Positions 1-6,204 of a stretch of DNA of 32,003 nt are shown piece by piece (within the stretch, counting starts at the first letter, position 1; each line of letters starts with the position of its first letter). The translations under genes were made by a program, and so were the position numbers. This stretch comes from a virus, in IMG/VR virus record IMGVR_UViG_3300044797_000032, positions 1-32,003 of that record, one strand, 5' to 3'. The notes beneath the pieces were generated by a model, which made no database searches, was not told the DNA's origin, and saw only the letters and a program-made list of their open reading frames with translations.

Positions 1-141
1 GGCCTGTGGGATTGGATGCATGGCAACGGTCCTAGGACACCGGCAGTGGACCTGTTCAAAGACTATGTACAAGGGCTGATGCAGGGGCGGCACAGCGCGG
101 TTACAATCGGGCTCGGGGCCACACCAGATGGCCCCGCATAG
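1..141 (+). CDS. C-terminal fragment of an unidentified late protein
   Basis: Frame 1 is open from the window edge to a TAG at 139-141, giving the last 46 residues of a protein (GLWDWMHGNGPRTP near the edge, ending ATPDGPA). The start lies outside the window. I do not recognise the family. Another rightward gene begins 12 bases later with a good ribosome binding site, so this looks like the third-last gene of a rightward, probably late, operon. It could belong to a tail or lysis module, but nothing visible decides this. Confidence 0.55.
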   Translation, partial: GLWDWMHGNGPRTPAVDLFKDYVQGLMQGRHSAVTIGLGATPDGPA

Positions 142-153
142 TAGAAGGGATGT

Positions 154-327
154 ATGAAGGTCCCCAATAATAAATACTGCCCGCTTCAAGATTCACCGAG
201 CTATAAACCTGTCGATATTCCAAAGAAAATTGAGGCAAGAATACGGGCGGATTTAGCCGCTCAGCTGCACGAGATTGTAGCAAAATGGGAAGGTCGTTTG
301 TTACGTGACTATGTGGAGATACCATGA
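154..327 (+). CDS. Small hypothetical protein, 57 aa
   Basis: This short gene starts at ATG 154, 6-7 nt after an AAGGGA ribosome binding site, and ends in a TGA that overlaps the ATG of the next gene (ATGA at 324-327). That overlap is the main support for it being real. The product is soluble and charged (MKVPNNKYCPLQDSP at the start, then a helical stretch around EARIRADLAAQLHEIVAKWEGRLL). No transmembrane segment or known motif is visible. Its place between a cut-off gene and a secreted protein suggests a late or lysis-linked operon, but the function is unknown. Confidence 0.6.
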   Translation: MKVPNNKYCPLQDSPSYKPVDIPKKIEARIRADLAAQLHEIVAKWEGRLLRDYVEIP

Positions 328-611
328 AATTTTTAGCGCTTTTGTTCCTTATTCCGACCGCCGCCCTCGCGCAGTATCAGATGACGGTACACACGCAGAT
401 CACGACGCCTGAGATCGTGCTGCAGACCAATGCAAATCCTTCACTGAAGGTCGTACTGAAGTCAGGAATTAACGGACAGTTCCTGATAACCGGCTTTGCT
501 ACCAAGGCCCAGTGCGAAGCTTACGATCCGACGGCCGATTTCCAAGGCGTGACCTTCGACCTGCTGCCGGTGACTATCGTGATTGCGAGCACGTACTGCT
601 CCAAGAGTTAG
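324..611 (+). CDS. Secreted protein with signal peptide, 95 aa
   Basis: The protein opens with a textbook Sec signal peptide: MK, a hydrophobic core FLALLFLIPTA, then an ALA cleavage site before QYQMTVHTQ. The mature part of about 79 residues looks beta-rich and has two cysteines (residue 63, in AQCEAY, and residue 93, close to the C-terminus), which could form a disulfide in the periplasm. It is translationally coupled to the preceding 57-aa gene by an ATGA overlap. The TAG at 609-611 is followed, in the same frame and without another stop until 927, by an Ala-Pro repeat tract. Spanin-like or other envelope roles are possible for a late secreted phage protein, but no family match is evident. 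A shadow frame from 512 overlaps it and looks spurious. Confidence 0.75.
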   Translation: MKFLALLFLIPTAALAQYQMTVHTQITTPEIVLQTNANPSLKVVLKSGINGQFLITGFATKAQCEAYDPTADFQGVTFDLLPVTIVIASTYCSKS

Positions 612-632
612 TCCGGCCGAGGATGGAGGCTA

Positions 633-797
633 GCTGCTCCAGCTCCAGCTCCCGCTCCGGCTACGGCTCCAGCTCCAGCTCCAGCTCCCGCTCCGGCTAC
701 GGCTCCAGCTCCCGCTCCCGCTCCCGCTCCAGCTCCAGCTCCAGCTCCCGCTCCCGCTCCAGCTCCCGCTCCGGCTCCAGCTCCTGCTCCCGCTCCT
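633..797 (+). repeat. Hexanucleotide repeat tract GCTCC(A/C/G)
   Basis: About 27 tandem imperfect copies of a 6-bp unit (GCTCCA, GCTCCC, GCTCCG, with GCTACG variants) fill the gap between the rightward gene ending at 611 and the leftward gene ending at 821. All plus frames are open through it. One reads (Ala-Pro)n with occasional Thr and is in the same frame as the secreted 95-aa protein upstream. The others read Ser/Arg or Leu/Gln. No start codon lies in the Ala-Pro frame between 612 and the tract. Strand slippage is the likely source of the repeat. Alternatives are a lost C-terminal domain or stop-codon readthrough. Confidence 0.8.
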
Positions 798-820
798 ACG
801 GTACAAAAGCTTGCGCGTTA

Positions 821-1078
821 TCACTTTAGCACTCCGAAGCTCTCAATCATCGACTTCTGCACGTACCACGGACCGAGGAGGGCTTGGCAGTCCTTCCATG
901 CCTTATCGATGAACGCGCCGGTCTCATAGACGATTCCGGCGTCCTCCAACAGCACGCAGTCCTCGTTAACGCCGACGAGCCGGCCGGTGTAGATATACAC
1001 CGCGCAGAACAGCGTCACGCGCTCACCTAGCAGCTTGACCAGCCCTTCGCCCTCAACTTCTGTCACGATCTTCTTCAT
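821..1078 (-). CDS. Conserved phage protein, 85 aa
   Basis: Starts at ATG 1078 with an AGGAG 6-7 nt upstream. The protein begins MKKIVTEVEGEGLVKLLGE and contains GRLVGVNEDCVLLEDAGIVYETG. To my recollection this pattern occurs in short conserved proteins of many siphoviruses. The core (LFCAVYIYTGRLVGVNEDCVLLEDAGIVYETG) looks like a small beta-barrel, possibly Sm-like, but this is inference. It is the last gene of the long leftward unit and is separated from the gene before it by 148 bp containing an inverted repeat. Its expression may therefore be set separately. Confidence 0.75.
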   Translation of the reverse strand: MKKIVTEVEGEGLVKLLGERVTLFCAVYIYTGRLVGVNEDCVLLEDAGIVYETGAFIDKAWKDCQALLGPWYVQKSMIESFGVLK

Positions 1079-1103
1079 GCGATTCTCCTGTGGTTGAACT
1101 GGA

Positions 1104-1174
1104 GGCTAGCTGCCGGCCCCGAATGCGCAGCCCAAATGATTTCGCACACTCGTTGAATGGACCGGCAGCCAGCC
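1104..1174 (-). promoter_or_regulatory. Long inverted repeat in the leader of the 85-aa gene
   Basis: The 148-bp gap between the genes ending at 1227 and starting at 1078 holds 13-bp arms GGCTAGCTGCCGG (1104-1116) and CCGGCAGCCAGCC (1162-1174). They pair perfectly in RNA except for one G-U wobble. The intervening loop is about 45 nt. On the minus strand no T-run follows, so a leader structure or processing site is more likely than an intrinsic terminator. No other gene is supported in this gap. Confidence 0.45.
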
Positions 1175-1226
1175 GTTGAATCATACGCTCACGGCCTATG
1201 CACGCGGGCGATGTGGGCCAGCGGCT

Positions 1227-1397
1227 TCATGCGCTCGGATTCCCTGCGTCCTCTAATTCATAATCTCCGTCGTTGTAATCTTCTTCCTCGCAAATAGGAC
1301 ACGAACAGCCTCGGCAAAATTCTGTACCATGCTTCACGCACGACTTCATCCATTCGTAATCGAAGCCAGCACAGTCATCGCACGGACGGTCTCTCAT
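1227..1397 (-). CDS. Small cysteine-rich protein, 56 aa
   Basis: The start is set at ATG 1397 because it overlaps the upstream stop as ATGA (1394-1397). A longer reading to 1490 is possible but breaks the coupling pattern of this operon. The protein has three cysteine clusters: CDDC near the N-terminus, a single Cys in the middle, and CRGCSCPIC followed by a very acidic tail (EEEDYNDGDYELED). The Cys pairs suggest a small zinc-binding fold. It belongs to a run of tiny accessory genes. The function is unknown. Confidence 0.6.
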   Translation of the reverse strand: MRDRPCDDCAGFDYEWMKSCVKHGTEFCRGCSCPICEEEDYNDGDYELEDAGNPSA

Positions 1398-1687
1398 GGT
1401 GTCACCGGCCCCTTTGGCGGAGAGACCGGCGACGGGGCGGCGAGCCATGCTTTGATTTTCCGGCAGTCCGGGCATTCGGGCCATGCGCATATCGGAACCG
1501 TCAACAACTCCCGCGCCTCCCGCTCCCTCTCCAAAAGCTGATCGACGAGGATGCGTAGGGCGCGGCGGTCGGCATCCAGTGAATACCTGTCCTCATCGTG
1601 ATTCCATTCACCATTATTCCATTCACCAAAATCGTTTTGGGACGAATCATCCCGCGCACGGATCGCGTCGAGGTCGGTGGGGGTCAC
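1394..1687 (-). CDS. Hypothetical accessory protein, 97 aa
   Basis: ATG 1687 overlaps the upstream stop (ATGA at 1684-1687), and the stop overlaps the next start. The N-terminal half is acidic and Asn-rich (SQNDFGEWNNGEWNHDEDR). It is followed by a helical segment, RRALRILVDQLLEREREARELL, and a Cys motif, CAWPECPDCRKIKAWL. The last motif recurs in the neighbouring 78-aa gene (CPCPTCVRTKAWL), so the two share a C-terminal module. A small zinc-binding or protein-interaction domain is likely. The function is unknown. Confidence 0.6.
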   Translation of the reverse strand: MTPTDLDAIRARDDSSQNDFGEWNNGEWNHDEDRYSLDADRRALRILVDQLLEREREARELLTVPICAWPECPDCRKIKAWLAAPSPVSPPKGPVTP

Positions 1688-1896
1688 GCTGATTTTCCTG
1701 TGTCATCGGATACGGGCGGCAACCTATCCTCAATGACCTTAAGTACCGTACTGATGTGATTACATTTCAGGCAAAGAACTAGGCCATTTCCATACAGGCG
1801 CCACTCTTGCCCCTCGCAGCCGCATGTCCAGACTCCTCCGGCAGCGGAAGCTAGGTCAGTTGCATGAACGCGCTTAGGAAACTGTAAAACCGTCAT
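1684..1896 (-). CDS. Zinc-ribbon-like small protein, 70 aa
   Basis: The start is placed at ATG 1896 rather than the longer GTG at 1923. It overlaps the upstream stop as ATGA and has GGAGGG 6-7 nt before it. The protein (MTVLQFPKRVHATDLASAAG) carries WTCGCEGQEWRLYGNGLVLCLKCNH, two Cys pairs (CGC and CLKC) about 15 residues apart, typical of a zinc ribbon. It sits in the accessory gene cluster between two other Cys-motif genes. A nucleic-acid or protein-binding role is possible but unproven. Confidence 0.6.
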   Translation of the reverse strand: MTVLQFPKRVHATDLASAAGGVWTCGCEGQEWRLYGNGLVLCLKCNHISTVLKVIEDRLPPVSDDTGKSA

Positions 1897-2129
1897 TTCA
1901 CTCCCTCCGTTGCTTTCAGCCACGCCTTAGTTCTGACGCAGGTGGGGCAGGGACATGGCTGCACTTCGCAGAGGAAATTATTAAACAGCCACCGCGCCTC
2001 AGCGATCAGCGCATCGACGTCGGAGGCGAGGTAGAACTCGTGCATATCTGAGCCGCCCGGAAAACGCAGCATGTAAACATCCAGCGTCGGCACCGGGGCC
2101 ACATTCGTATCTCCACGCTGCTCGGTCAT
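1893..2129 (-). CDS. Hypothetical accessory protein, 78 aa
   Basis: Bounded on both sides by ATGA overlaps (2126-2129 and 1893-1896). The middle reads YMLRFPGGSDMHEFYLASDVDALIAEARWLFNN, where the phrase YLASDVDALIAEA resembles the linker found in many phage accessory proteins of the Ea22/DUF551 type. The C-terminus CEVQPCPCPTCVRTKAWLKA shares its Cys-x-Cys-Pro-x-Cys...KAWL motif with the 97-aa gene downstream. No catalytic residues are visible. Confidence 0.6.
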   Translation of the reverse strand: MTEQRGDTNVAPVPTLDVYMLRFPGGSDMHEFYLASDVDALIAEARWLFNNFLCEVQPCPCPTCVRTKAWLKATEGVK

Positions 2130-2782
2130 GTCTTGCTCCTCTCCGCGTCGATGGCGGCGTCAAGGACCTCGCGCCAAGTTCTATGTTCACCATCTGGTCT
2201 GGTGAACTCATAATAGGTATCGCTCACCAGTTGAGCAGCAGCATACGAGTCAGCACTACCAAGCCACCGATACCGCTCCGCATCCCGCTGAGCCTCGGCC
2301 AGTTGGGCGCGGAGGCGTCGAATCTCGTCATGGGCAGCGGCTAGAACAGCATCAGTCGTTCGTGGACAGTCGCTCACTTCCCCCTCCTTCGCCAGCGCGG
2401 CGTCAGCAGGGCTAGCAAAGTATCGTCTCAAAAACGAGTCAATGTCTGTCCAGCGTTGCCGTGCAAACGCTTCTTCTGCGGAAGATACGTAAGGCCCTAT
2501 CGGCCCTGAGTGATCTTGCGCGAAAAGAAGTAGGTCACAGGCTTCCTTGAGCGCAGCTTCAGCGGTTTCCGCGCGGCCCTGCATGGTCACTCGCAAATCA
2601 TGTTCGCGCTGACGCTCCCACGAAACACCTGAAAGTAAAGTTTGCATCCCTTCGTAGTGCTCGGCGCGCACAAACAATGTGGCATCAGGAACTATATTGC
2701 CTTTGATCGCCATGCGGTACTTAGTGTAGGAATCCGCAATTTCCTGTTCGCTATACCGTCGAACACTCGGTTTTCCCGTCAT
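2126..2782 (-). CDS. Modular phage accessory protein (AERYRWL-type C-terminus), 218 aa
   Basis: Starts at ATG 2782, three bases after the preceding stop. It opens MTGKPSVRRYS, echoing the VRRY start of the 186-aa gene just upstream. The central part is helical (EAALKEACDLLLF, then AAHDEIRRLRAQLAEAQRDAER, a probable coiled coil). The C-terminus AERYRWLGSADSYAAAQ...TWREVLDAAIDAERSK matches a widespread module attached to varied N-termini in phage accessory genes. The role is unknown. Such genes are typically non-essential and recombine as blocks. Confidence 0.65.
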   Translation of the reverse strand: MTGKPSVRRYSEQEIADSYTKYRMAIKGNIVPDATLFVRAEHYEGMQTLLSGVSWERQREHDLRVTMQGRAETAEAALKEACDLLLFAQDHSGPIGPYVSSAEEAFARQRWTDIDSFLRRYFASPADAALAKEGEVSDCPRTTDAVLAAAHDEIRRLRAQLAEAQRDAERYRWLGSADSYAAAQLVSDTYYEFTRPDGEHRTWREVLDAAIDAERSKT

Positions 2783-2785
2783 GGC

Positions 2786-3346
2786 TTACTCCTTCGCGGT
2801 CATGGCTGGCGGGTCGGGCAGCGGCATCCAGTGGGTGGCTTTCGCCAGGCAGCTCCATGTGCGATATCGCCCTAGGAACACATACGGCTTCCACGTCTGG
2901 ACGACGCCCTTATCGCGCCTCTCAAACAGAGGTTGCTCATGCGGCTCTCGTGGCACGACGTAAAAAAGCGATTCGCCTTCAGCGGGCGCCGTCTCAATCG
3001 GCTGCCACTCCACCTTCGCCAGCGCGGCGGCGAGTTGGGAGCGGAGGGCTGACATCGGATGCTGCGGGCATTGCTCAATGTGGGCCTTAAGCATGTCGGC
3101 TTTACTCTCTGGTGTCGATTCAGCAGGTCCATACCGATGACCACAATACACGCAGTTTATGTACATGCCGGATTGAAGATCACGTATCCAAGATGCCAAC
3201 CTCTCATTCTCCGCAGCGAGGCGGTCGAAGTCGGAGGCGAGGACGACGCCTACGGGCTCAGCATCTGCCAGTGGGATCAGCCCGTCGCCATCAGTTAGCG
3301 TGTGTACCATCGCGATGTACCGCCGCACCGGCGTCGAGTCTGTCAT
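2786..3346 (-). CDS. DUF551-containing accessory protein, 186 aa
   Basis: ATG 3346 overlaps the previous stop (ATGA). Residues 1-60 contain VRRYIAMVHTLTDGDGLIPLADAEPVGVVLASDFDRLAAENERLASW, the common phage opening that leads into a short coiled coil. A CVYCGHRY ... H ... C stretch at about 65-95 could bind zinc. The C-terminal third starts at WQPIETAP and ends TWSCLAKATHWMPLPDPP, which is the signature of the DUF551 domain (PF04448). DUF551 proteins are common in lambdoid and related phages. Their biochemical role is not established. Confidence 0.75.
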   Translation of the reverse strand: MTDSTPVRRYIAMVHTLTDGDGLIPLADAEPVGVVLASDFDRLAAENERLASWIRDLQSGMYINCVYCGHRYGPAESTPESKADMLKAHIEQCPQHPMSALRSQLAAALAKVEWQPIETAPAEGESLFYVVPREPHEQPLFERRDKGVVQTWKPYVFLGRYRTWSCLAKATHWMPLPDPPAMTAKE

Positions 3347-3555
3347 TTGACACCTGTTGGCGTTATCAGCATCCGCACCTGCATTCCTGGGCGGTAGGCG
3401 TCTGTCTCTGCGAGCGACGCAATGATGGAAATCACAGGGTCTTCTCCGAGTAGCTTCCCAGTCATGCGCGATCTCTCGACGTGGATATGCACTTTCACCT
3501 TTCCGCCGCCGTAGTTTTCCAATGACTGAACGTGTCCGAATACTTCGATGGTCAT
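3343..3555 (-). CDS. Hypothetical protein, 70 aa
   Basis: The start is chosen at ATG 3555. It lies one base after the upstream stop and is preceded by a strong GGGGGAGGAAGTGAA purine run. The longer reading to 3630 overlaps the neighbour without reason. The protein (MTIEVFGHVQSLENYGGG) consists largely of alternating hydrophobic residues (KVKVHIHVERS, VISIIASL, VRMLITP), suggesting a small beta-barrel. No motif identifies its function. Confidence 0.6.
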   Translation of the reverse strand: MTIEVFGHVQSLENYGGGKVKVHIHVERSRMTGKLLGEDPVISIIASLAETDAYRPGMQVRMLITPTGVK

Positions 3556-3556
3556 T

Positions 3557-3766
3557 TCACTTCCTCCCCCTCTCGCGCTTGCCGGCCCGGTAGCCGGAAG
3601 TCGAATCAGACGGTTCTTCGATACCGACAAACGCTGGCACTAAATTTCTCCAGCCGCCACTGCAGTTTTCGGCAGCACGTCTGCCGTGGTACGCCATATG
3701 CCAGACGCGGATTGCAGCTCCGTACGCGCTCTTCTCAAACCTGTCGCGAAGGGTGGGGCGGGTCAT
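3557..3766 (-). CDS. Basic hypothetical protein, 69 aa
   Basis: Coupled to the preceding gene by ATGA (3763-3766), with the next gene one base after its stop. The protein is basic (MTRPTLRDRFEKSAYGAAIRVWHMAYHGRRAAENC, ending AGKRERGRK). There is one obvious helical N-terminal segment and no transmembrane region. Nothing identifies its role. The purine-rich codons at its end also provide the ribosome binding site for the next gene. Confidence 0.55.
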   Translation of the reverse strand: MTRPTLRDRFEKSAYGAAIRVWHMAYHGRRAAENCSGGWRNLVPAFVGIEEPSDSTSGYRAGKRERGRK

Positions 3767-4032
3767 GGCTTGCCTCCAAGCGGCACATACGCTGGGAGTT
3801 CGCGCGAAACACTGATGGTGCGGCGCCGCCGATCCATCTCATACGTCATCGCCGCCACAAGGCTGGCCGCACCGATGCGCAGGTCTTGCAGCTTCTTGAT
3901 GTTCTCATCGATGCGCGCTACCTCATACTCCATCAGCTTCAGCGCCCGAGGCATGTTAGCCTCGTCGATGTCGCGCACCGGGATATCGTTAACGGTGAAT
4001 GGTTCTGGAGTCTTCTGATTTTCATTACTCAT
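3763..4032 (-). CDS. Hypothetical helical protein, 89 aa
   Basis: Starts at ATG 4032 inside an ATGA overlap with the upstream gene. The central region ANMPRALKLMEYEVARIDENIKKLQDLRIGAASLVAAMTYEMDRRRR is predicted helical with heptad-like spacing, so a dimeric coiled coil is likely. The short N-terminal part (NDIPVRDIDE) and C-terminal part (ELPAYVPLGGKP) look unstructured. No known domain is recognised. It lies in the accessory cluster of small genes. Confidence 0.6.
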   Translation of the reverse strand: MSNENQKTPEPFTVNDIPVRDIDEANMPRALKLMEYEVARIDENIKKLQDLRIGAASLVAAMTYEMDRRRRTISVSRELPAYVPLGGKP

Positions 4033-4304
4033 AAACTTTCCTTACGTATCAGATATGGGAATGTTTCAAGTGAGAAAAGTTGAACCTCAAACGCCAATAT
4101 CAATTTGCGCGATTGCTTTTCTTCCACGAATATCCCAATGAGCTTGTTGCGTTCTTTACTGTGTCGACGGGTTGGATAGTTTGTGACACGCAGCGCCATC
4201 TCATGACCCTCGGACTCTATGATTGGCATTGCTGGATGTGCGCGCCACAAATACCCGTGGCCATCTTTTGAGCCAACGCCACCGCCAATACCGACGACTA
4301 TCAC
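4029..4304 (-). CDS. Hypothetical protein, 91 aa (GTG start)
   Basis: The GTG at 4304 overlaps the upstream TGA (GTGA, 4301-4304) and has GGAGGA about 5-6 nt before it. The in-frame GTG at 4316 lies inside that binding site and is less likely. The N-terminus IVVGIGGGVGSKDGHG is glycine-rich and could suggest a nucleotide-binding turn, but no full Rossmann or P-loop pattern follows. The C-terminal half is basic (YPTRRHSKERNKLIG) then hydrophobic. The function is unknown. Confidence 0.5.
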   Translation of the reverse strand: MIVVGIGGGVGSKDGHGYLWRAHPAMPIIESEGHEMALRVTNYPTRRHSKERNKLIGIFVEEKQSRKLILAFEVQLFSLETFPYLIRKESL

Positions 4305-4645
4305 TGTCTCCTCCACAGCGCGACATCAATTCGCGCGTTGAACACGTCGCGCGGACCGTACATGCCCTCGCAGTAGTTCGCACCACAGTACCCGAGCACC
4401 GCGCCCTCGCTAATGTCCACGCCGACGCGGCCACGCTGCCAGTGCACGTCAATCCCAAGCGTGTCATAGCCGTACTCGGCGCGGTTCGCACCGAAGTGCT
4501 GCGACACGTGCGAGGTGTGCTGCGCCTCAGCATTTATCCGATCCGGGGCTAGGGCGCACCCGGACAGACCCCAAAGCAGCAGGACCACAACACCTAGCAA
4601 CGCCACGGCGAATACGCAATCGCCAACCAATCGCTTCCAGTTCAT
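4301..4645 (-). CDS. Predicted phage lipoprotein, 114 aa
   Basis: The start is ATG 4645, in an ATGA overlap and preceded by GGAAGGAGAG. The N-terminus is a lipoprotein signal: MNWKR, a hydrophobic core VFAVALLGVVVLLLWG, then the lipobox LSGC with the acylated Cys at residue 30 and Ala at +2. This predicts an outer-membrane lipoprotein in a Gram-negative host. The mature part has GYDTLGIDVHWQRGRVGVDISEGAVLG, like short beta-strands, and two more Cys (CGANYC). Early-expressed phage lipoproteins often act in superinfection exclusion or receptor blocking. That role is only an inference here. Confidence 0.65.
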   Translation of the reverse strand: MNWKRLVGDCVFAVALLGVVVLLLWGLSGCALAPDRINAEAQHTSHVSQHFGANRAEYGYDTLGIDVHWQRGRVGVDISEGAVLGYCGANYCEGMYGPRDVFNARIDVALWRRQ

Positions 4646-5097
4646 GATCCCTCTCCTTCCTGCCCGTCCCATGGGGACGGCTTGCGTGATAGTGATCCAA
4701 AGAGCAATGGTTCTTCTTTTAAATTGGCGCGGTCATAGTCGAGCATTCTCAAAGCAATCACCGCCTTCTGAGTGTCGATTGGTTGTGGCCCCTTGCAGAA
4801 TGTCGATATGCCGATATGCCGTATTGCTGGCGGTGGCTGCCCAGGTTTTACAAACACCACAGCGCCAGGTTGGTACCTTGCGGCCCCGTGCCCCGCCTCC
4901 CATTCGGCATCGACCATCGGCCGGCGCAGCGCGCTCCGATCCGGTGGCGGTAGCGGTGGCTCCGGGAGCCAACAGTACCGGAACCAGAACCGCGCCGCCC
5001 GGCGCCACAGCCGATGCGCTATCGGCACAGACCAATAGCAAACGACAAAGGCCACAAGGCCAATCAAGAACGAACCAAAGGCCGCTTGCGCGCTCAC
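4642..5097 (-). CDS. Single-pass membrane protein, 151 aa
   Basis: The GTG at 5097 overlaps the upstream stop as GTGA, so I prefer it over the longer reading to 5190. One transmembrane helix is clear at the N-terminus (AAFGSFLIGLVAFVVCYWSVPIA), followed by a basic stretch (HRLWRRAARFWFRY) that would keep the rest in the cytoplasm. The soluble part has PEPPLPPPD and YQPGAVVFVKPGQPPPAIRHIG. No known domain is seen. It sits next to the lipoprotein gene, so the pair may act at the cell envelope. Confidence 0.6.
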   Translation of the reverse strand: MSAQAAFGSFLIGLVAFVVCYWSVPIAHRLWRRAARFWFRYCWLPEPPLPPPDRSALRRPMVDAEWEAGHGAARYQPGAVVFVKPGQPPPAIRHIGISTFCKGPQPIDTQKAVIALRMLDYDRANLKEEPLLFGSLSRKPSPWDGQEGEGS

Positions 5098-5855
5098 GGC
5101 TTCACCTGATTGGCTGTGCCCTGTTCCGCGAGGCGCTTCATGTCCGCGAGCGCTTCCGCGTTGGACGCGAAGAAGTCCGACATCGCCCACGTCGGATCGC
5201 TTGCACGGTAAATCTGCATCGCGGCGAACGGCGTGGAGGTTGCTGCCTCCAATACCTTACCGGCCTCACCCGCCAGCGTCACGACCCATCCTGCGCGGCA
5301 GTGCGTTGTGCCGCAGTGCCACGATGACATATCCAGCGCGTTCGGCTGACTGGCGGCCTCATAGACCGCGTGGTGAATGTCGGGGATGACCGGAGCGGGC
5401 GGCATCTTCCATGCAGTTTCCGCGCTGTCGCCGCGCTTGTTCTCGCAGCGCGAGCAGCGCGAGCAGTCCGAGCAGTCCGAGCAGTACGAGCAGCGCGAGC
5501 AGTACGAGCAGTACGAGCAGCGCGAGCAGTACGAGCAGTACGAGCAGCGCGAGCAGTCCGAGCAGCCCGAGCAGCCCGAGCAGCGCGAGCAGTACGAGCA
5601 GTCCGAGCAGCCCGAGCAGTCCGAGCAGCCCGAGCAGTCCGAGCAGTACGAGCAGCCCAAGCAGCGCGAGCAGCGCGAGCAGCCAAAGCAGCCCAAGCAA
5701 CTCAAGCAGCGCGAGCAGTCCGAGCAGCGCGAGCAGTTAGTACAATTCTCGCAATTTTTCAGACTATCGAGCGCGGCCTGTGCGGCCTCGACAGAGCCGA
5801 AGTACTGGACCGAGCAGCGGTTGCCGTTTGCGTCCGTGAGCCATTCAGTAGTCAT
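5094..5855 (-). CDS. Cysteine-triplet repeat protein, 253 aa
   Basis: Starts at ATG 5855 with AGGGGATAAGAC before it. Residues 1-34 form a short globular lead (WLTDANGNRCSVQYFGSVEAAQAALDSL). From Cys35 to Cys137 there is a cysteine at every third residue, 35 in all, mostly C-S-x with x = R, D, Y or G. The C-terminal 110 residues form a separate domain (PPAPVIPDIHHAVYEAA, SSWHCGTTHCRAGWVVTLAGEAG, ASNAEALADMKRLAE) that I recall from other phage proteins next to similar repeats. A three-residue period could form a rigid solenoid or bind many metal ions, but neither is established. A 17-codon ORF upstream (5845-5898) overlaps its start and was not called. Confidence 0.75.
   Translation of the reverse strand: MTTEWLTDANGNRCSVQYFGSVEAAQAALDSLKNCENCTNCSRCSDCSRCLSCLGCFGCSRCSRCLGCSYCSDCSGCSDCSGCSDCSYCSRCSGCSGCSDCSRCSYCSYCSRCSYCSYCSRCSYCSDCSDCSRCSRCENKRGDSAETAWKMPPAPVIPDIHHAVYEAASQPNALDMSSWHCGTTHCRAGWVVTLAGEAGKVLEAATSTPFAAMQIYRASDPTWAMSDFFASNAEALADMKRLAEQGTANQVKP
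5445..5753 (-). repeat. 9-bp tandem repeat encoding Cys-Ser-x triplets
   Basis: The DNA of the cysteine repeat is built from 9-bp units (TGC TCN xxx read on the minus strand) repeated about 34 times. The central part is nearly perfect and the 5' end of the gene is more varied (NCENCTNC, CLSCLGCFGC). Such a tract is prone to slippage in steps of 9 bp, which keeps the frame and would let the protein change length between isolates. Other frames across the tract are open and give low-complexity shadows. Confidence 0.85.
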
Positions 5856-5894
5856 GTCTTATCCCCTGTGTCGATGCGGGCGAGCGCGGCGCGG

Positions 5895-6020
5895 TCATGA
5901 GTGCACCCAATGCCAGAAGAAATAGCACCCCAAAACTATCCCATACAGCAGCAGTATCCCGACGGCATACGCAATGGTGGGCTCGGGGCGGTAATGGTCG
6001 TCATCGTGTGGAATTTTCAT
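5895..6020 (-). CDS. Tiny single-pass membrane protein, 41 aa
   Basis: ATG 6020 is preceded by a perfect AGGAGG eight to nine nt upstream. The 41-residue product has an acidic N-terminus (MKIPHDDDHYRPEP) and one transmembrane helix (TIAYAVGILLLYGIVLGCYFF) ending in WHWVHS. It overlaps the end of the preceding 67-aa gene by 20 bp, as is usual in this operon. The negatively charged N-terminus would favour an N-out topology. A small inner-membrane effector or regulator is plausible. No family is recognised. Confidence 0.65.
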   Translation of the reverse strand: MKIPHDDDHYRPEPTIAYAVGILLLYGIVLGCYFFWHWVHS

Positions 6021-6204
6021 TGGCAGTTTCCTCCTGACTTCCGAATTGGACGGCGCAGTACTCGATTAGTGCCTGCGCAACCTCTGGCTCTAAGTAGATG
6101 GTGTTGCTATCGTAGTCGCCATTGTTGGTTGTCAACTTCACCATCCTATCCGCCATCTCGGCATACACCGAGTCGCCGAGATAAACCTTTTCACCGCTCA
6201 TCAT
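6001..6204 (-). CDS. Conserved phage protein (YLGDSVYAE family), 67 aa
   Basis: Starts at ATG 6204 (a second ATG follows at once) after AGGAGAATTA. The sequence GEKVYLGDSVYAEMADRMVKLTTNNG...SNTIYLEPEVAQALIEYCA follows a pattern I know from many siphovirus and myovirus genomes: a short beta-rich protein with the YLGDSVYAE opening and the NTIYLEPEV close. Its function is not established. It overlaps the preceding gene by 14 bp. Confidence 0.75.
   Translation of the reverse strand: MMSGEKVYLGDSVYAEMADRMVKLTTNNGDYDSNTIYLEPEVAQALIEYCAVQFGSQEETANENSTR

Noticed and set aside
512-829. Ser/Arg-rich frames over the GCTCCN tract (plus strand 512-829 and minus strand 630-824)
   Set aside because: They exist only because the hexamer has no stop codons. 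They overlap the secreted protein or lack support for a start.
4200-5330. Plus-strand frame 4515-5327 (270 codons) opposite the lipoprotein and membrane protein
   Set aside because: Arg/Pro/Ala-rich shadow without binding site. The minus-strand genes have signal peptides and coupled starts.
5845-5898. A 17-codon minus-strand ORF starting inside an ATGA overlap after the 41-aa membrane protein
   Set aside because: Too short to support, with no motif. The following gene has its own good ribosome binding site.
5359-5925. Long low-complexity reading frames (Ala-Arg, Glu-Gln, Leu-Gly, Ser-Ser types) over the cysteine repeat on both strands
   Set aside because: They are shadows of the 9-bp repeat. 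Only the minus frame with the Cys triplets has a normal start, binding site and folded flanking domains.
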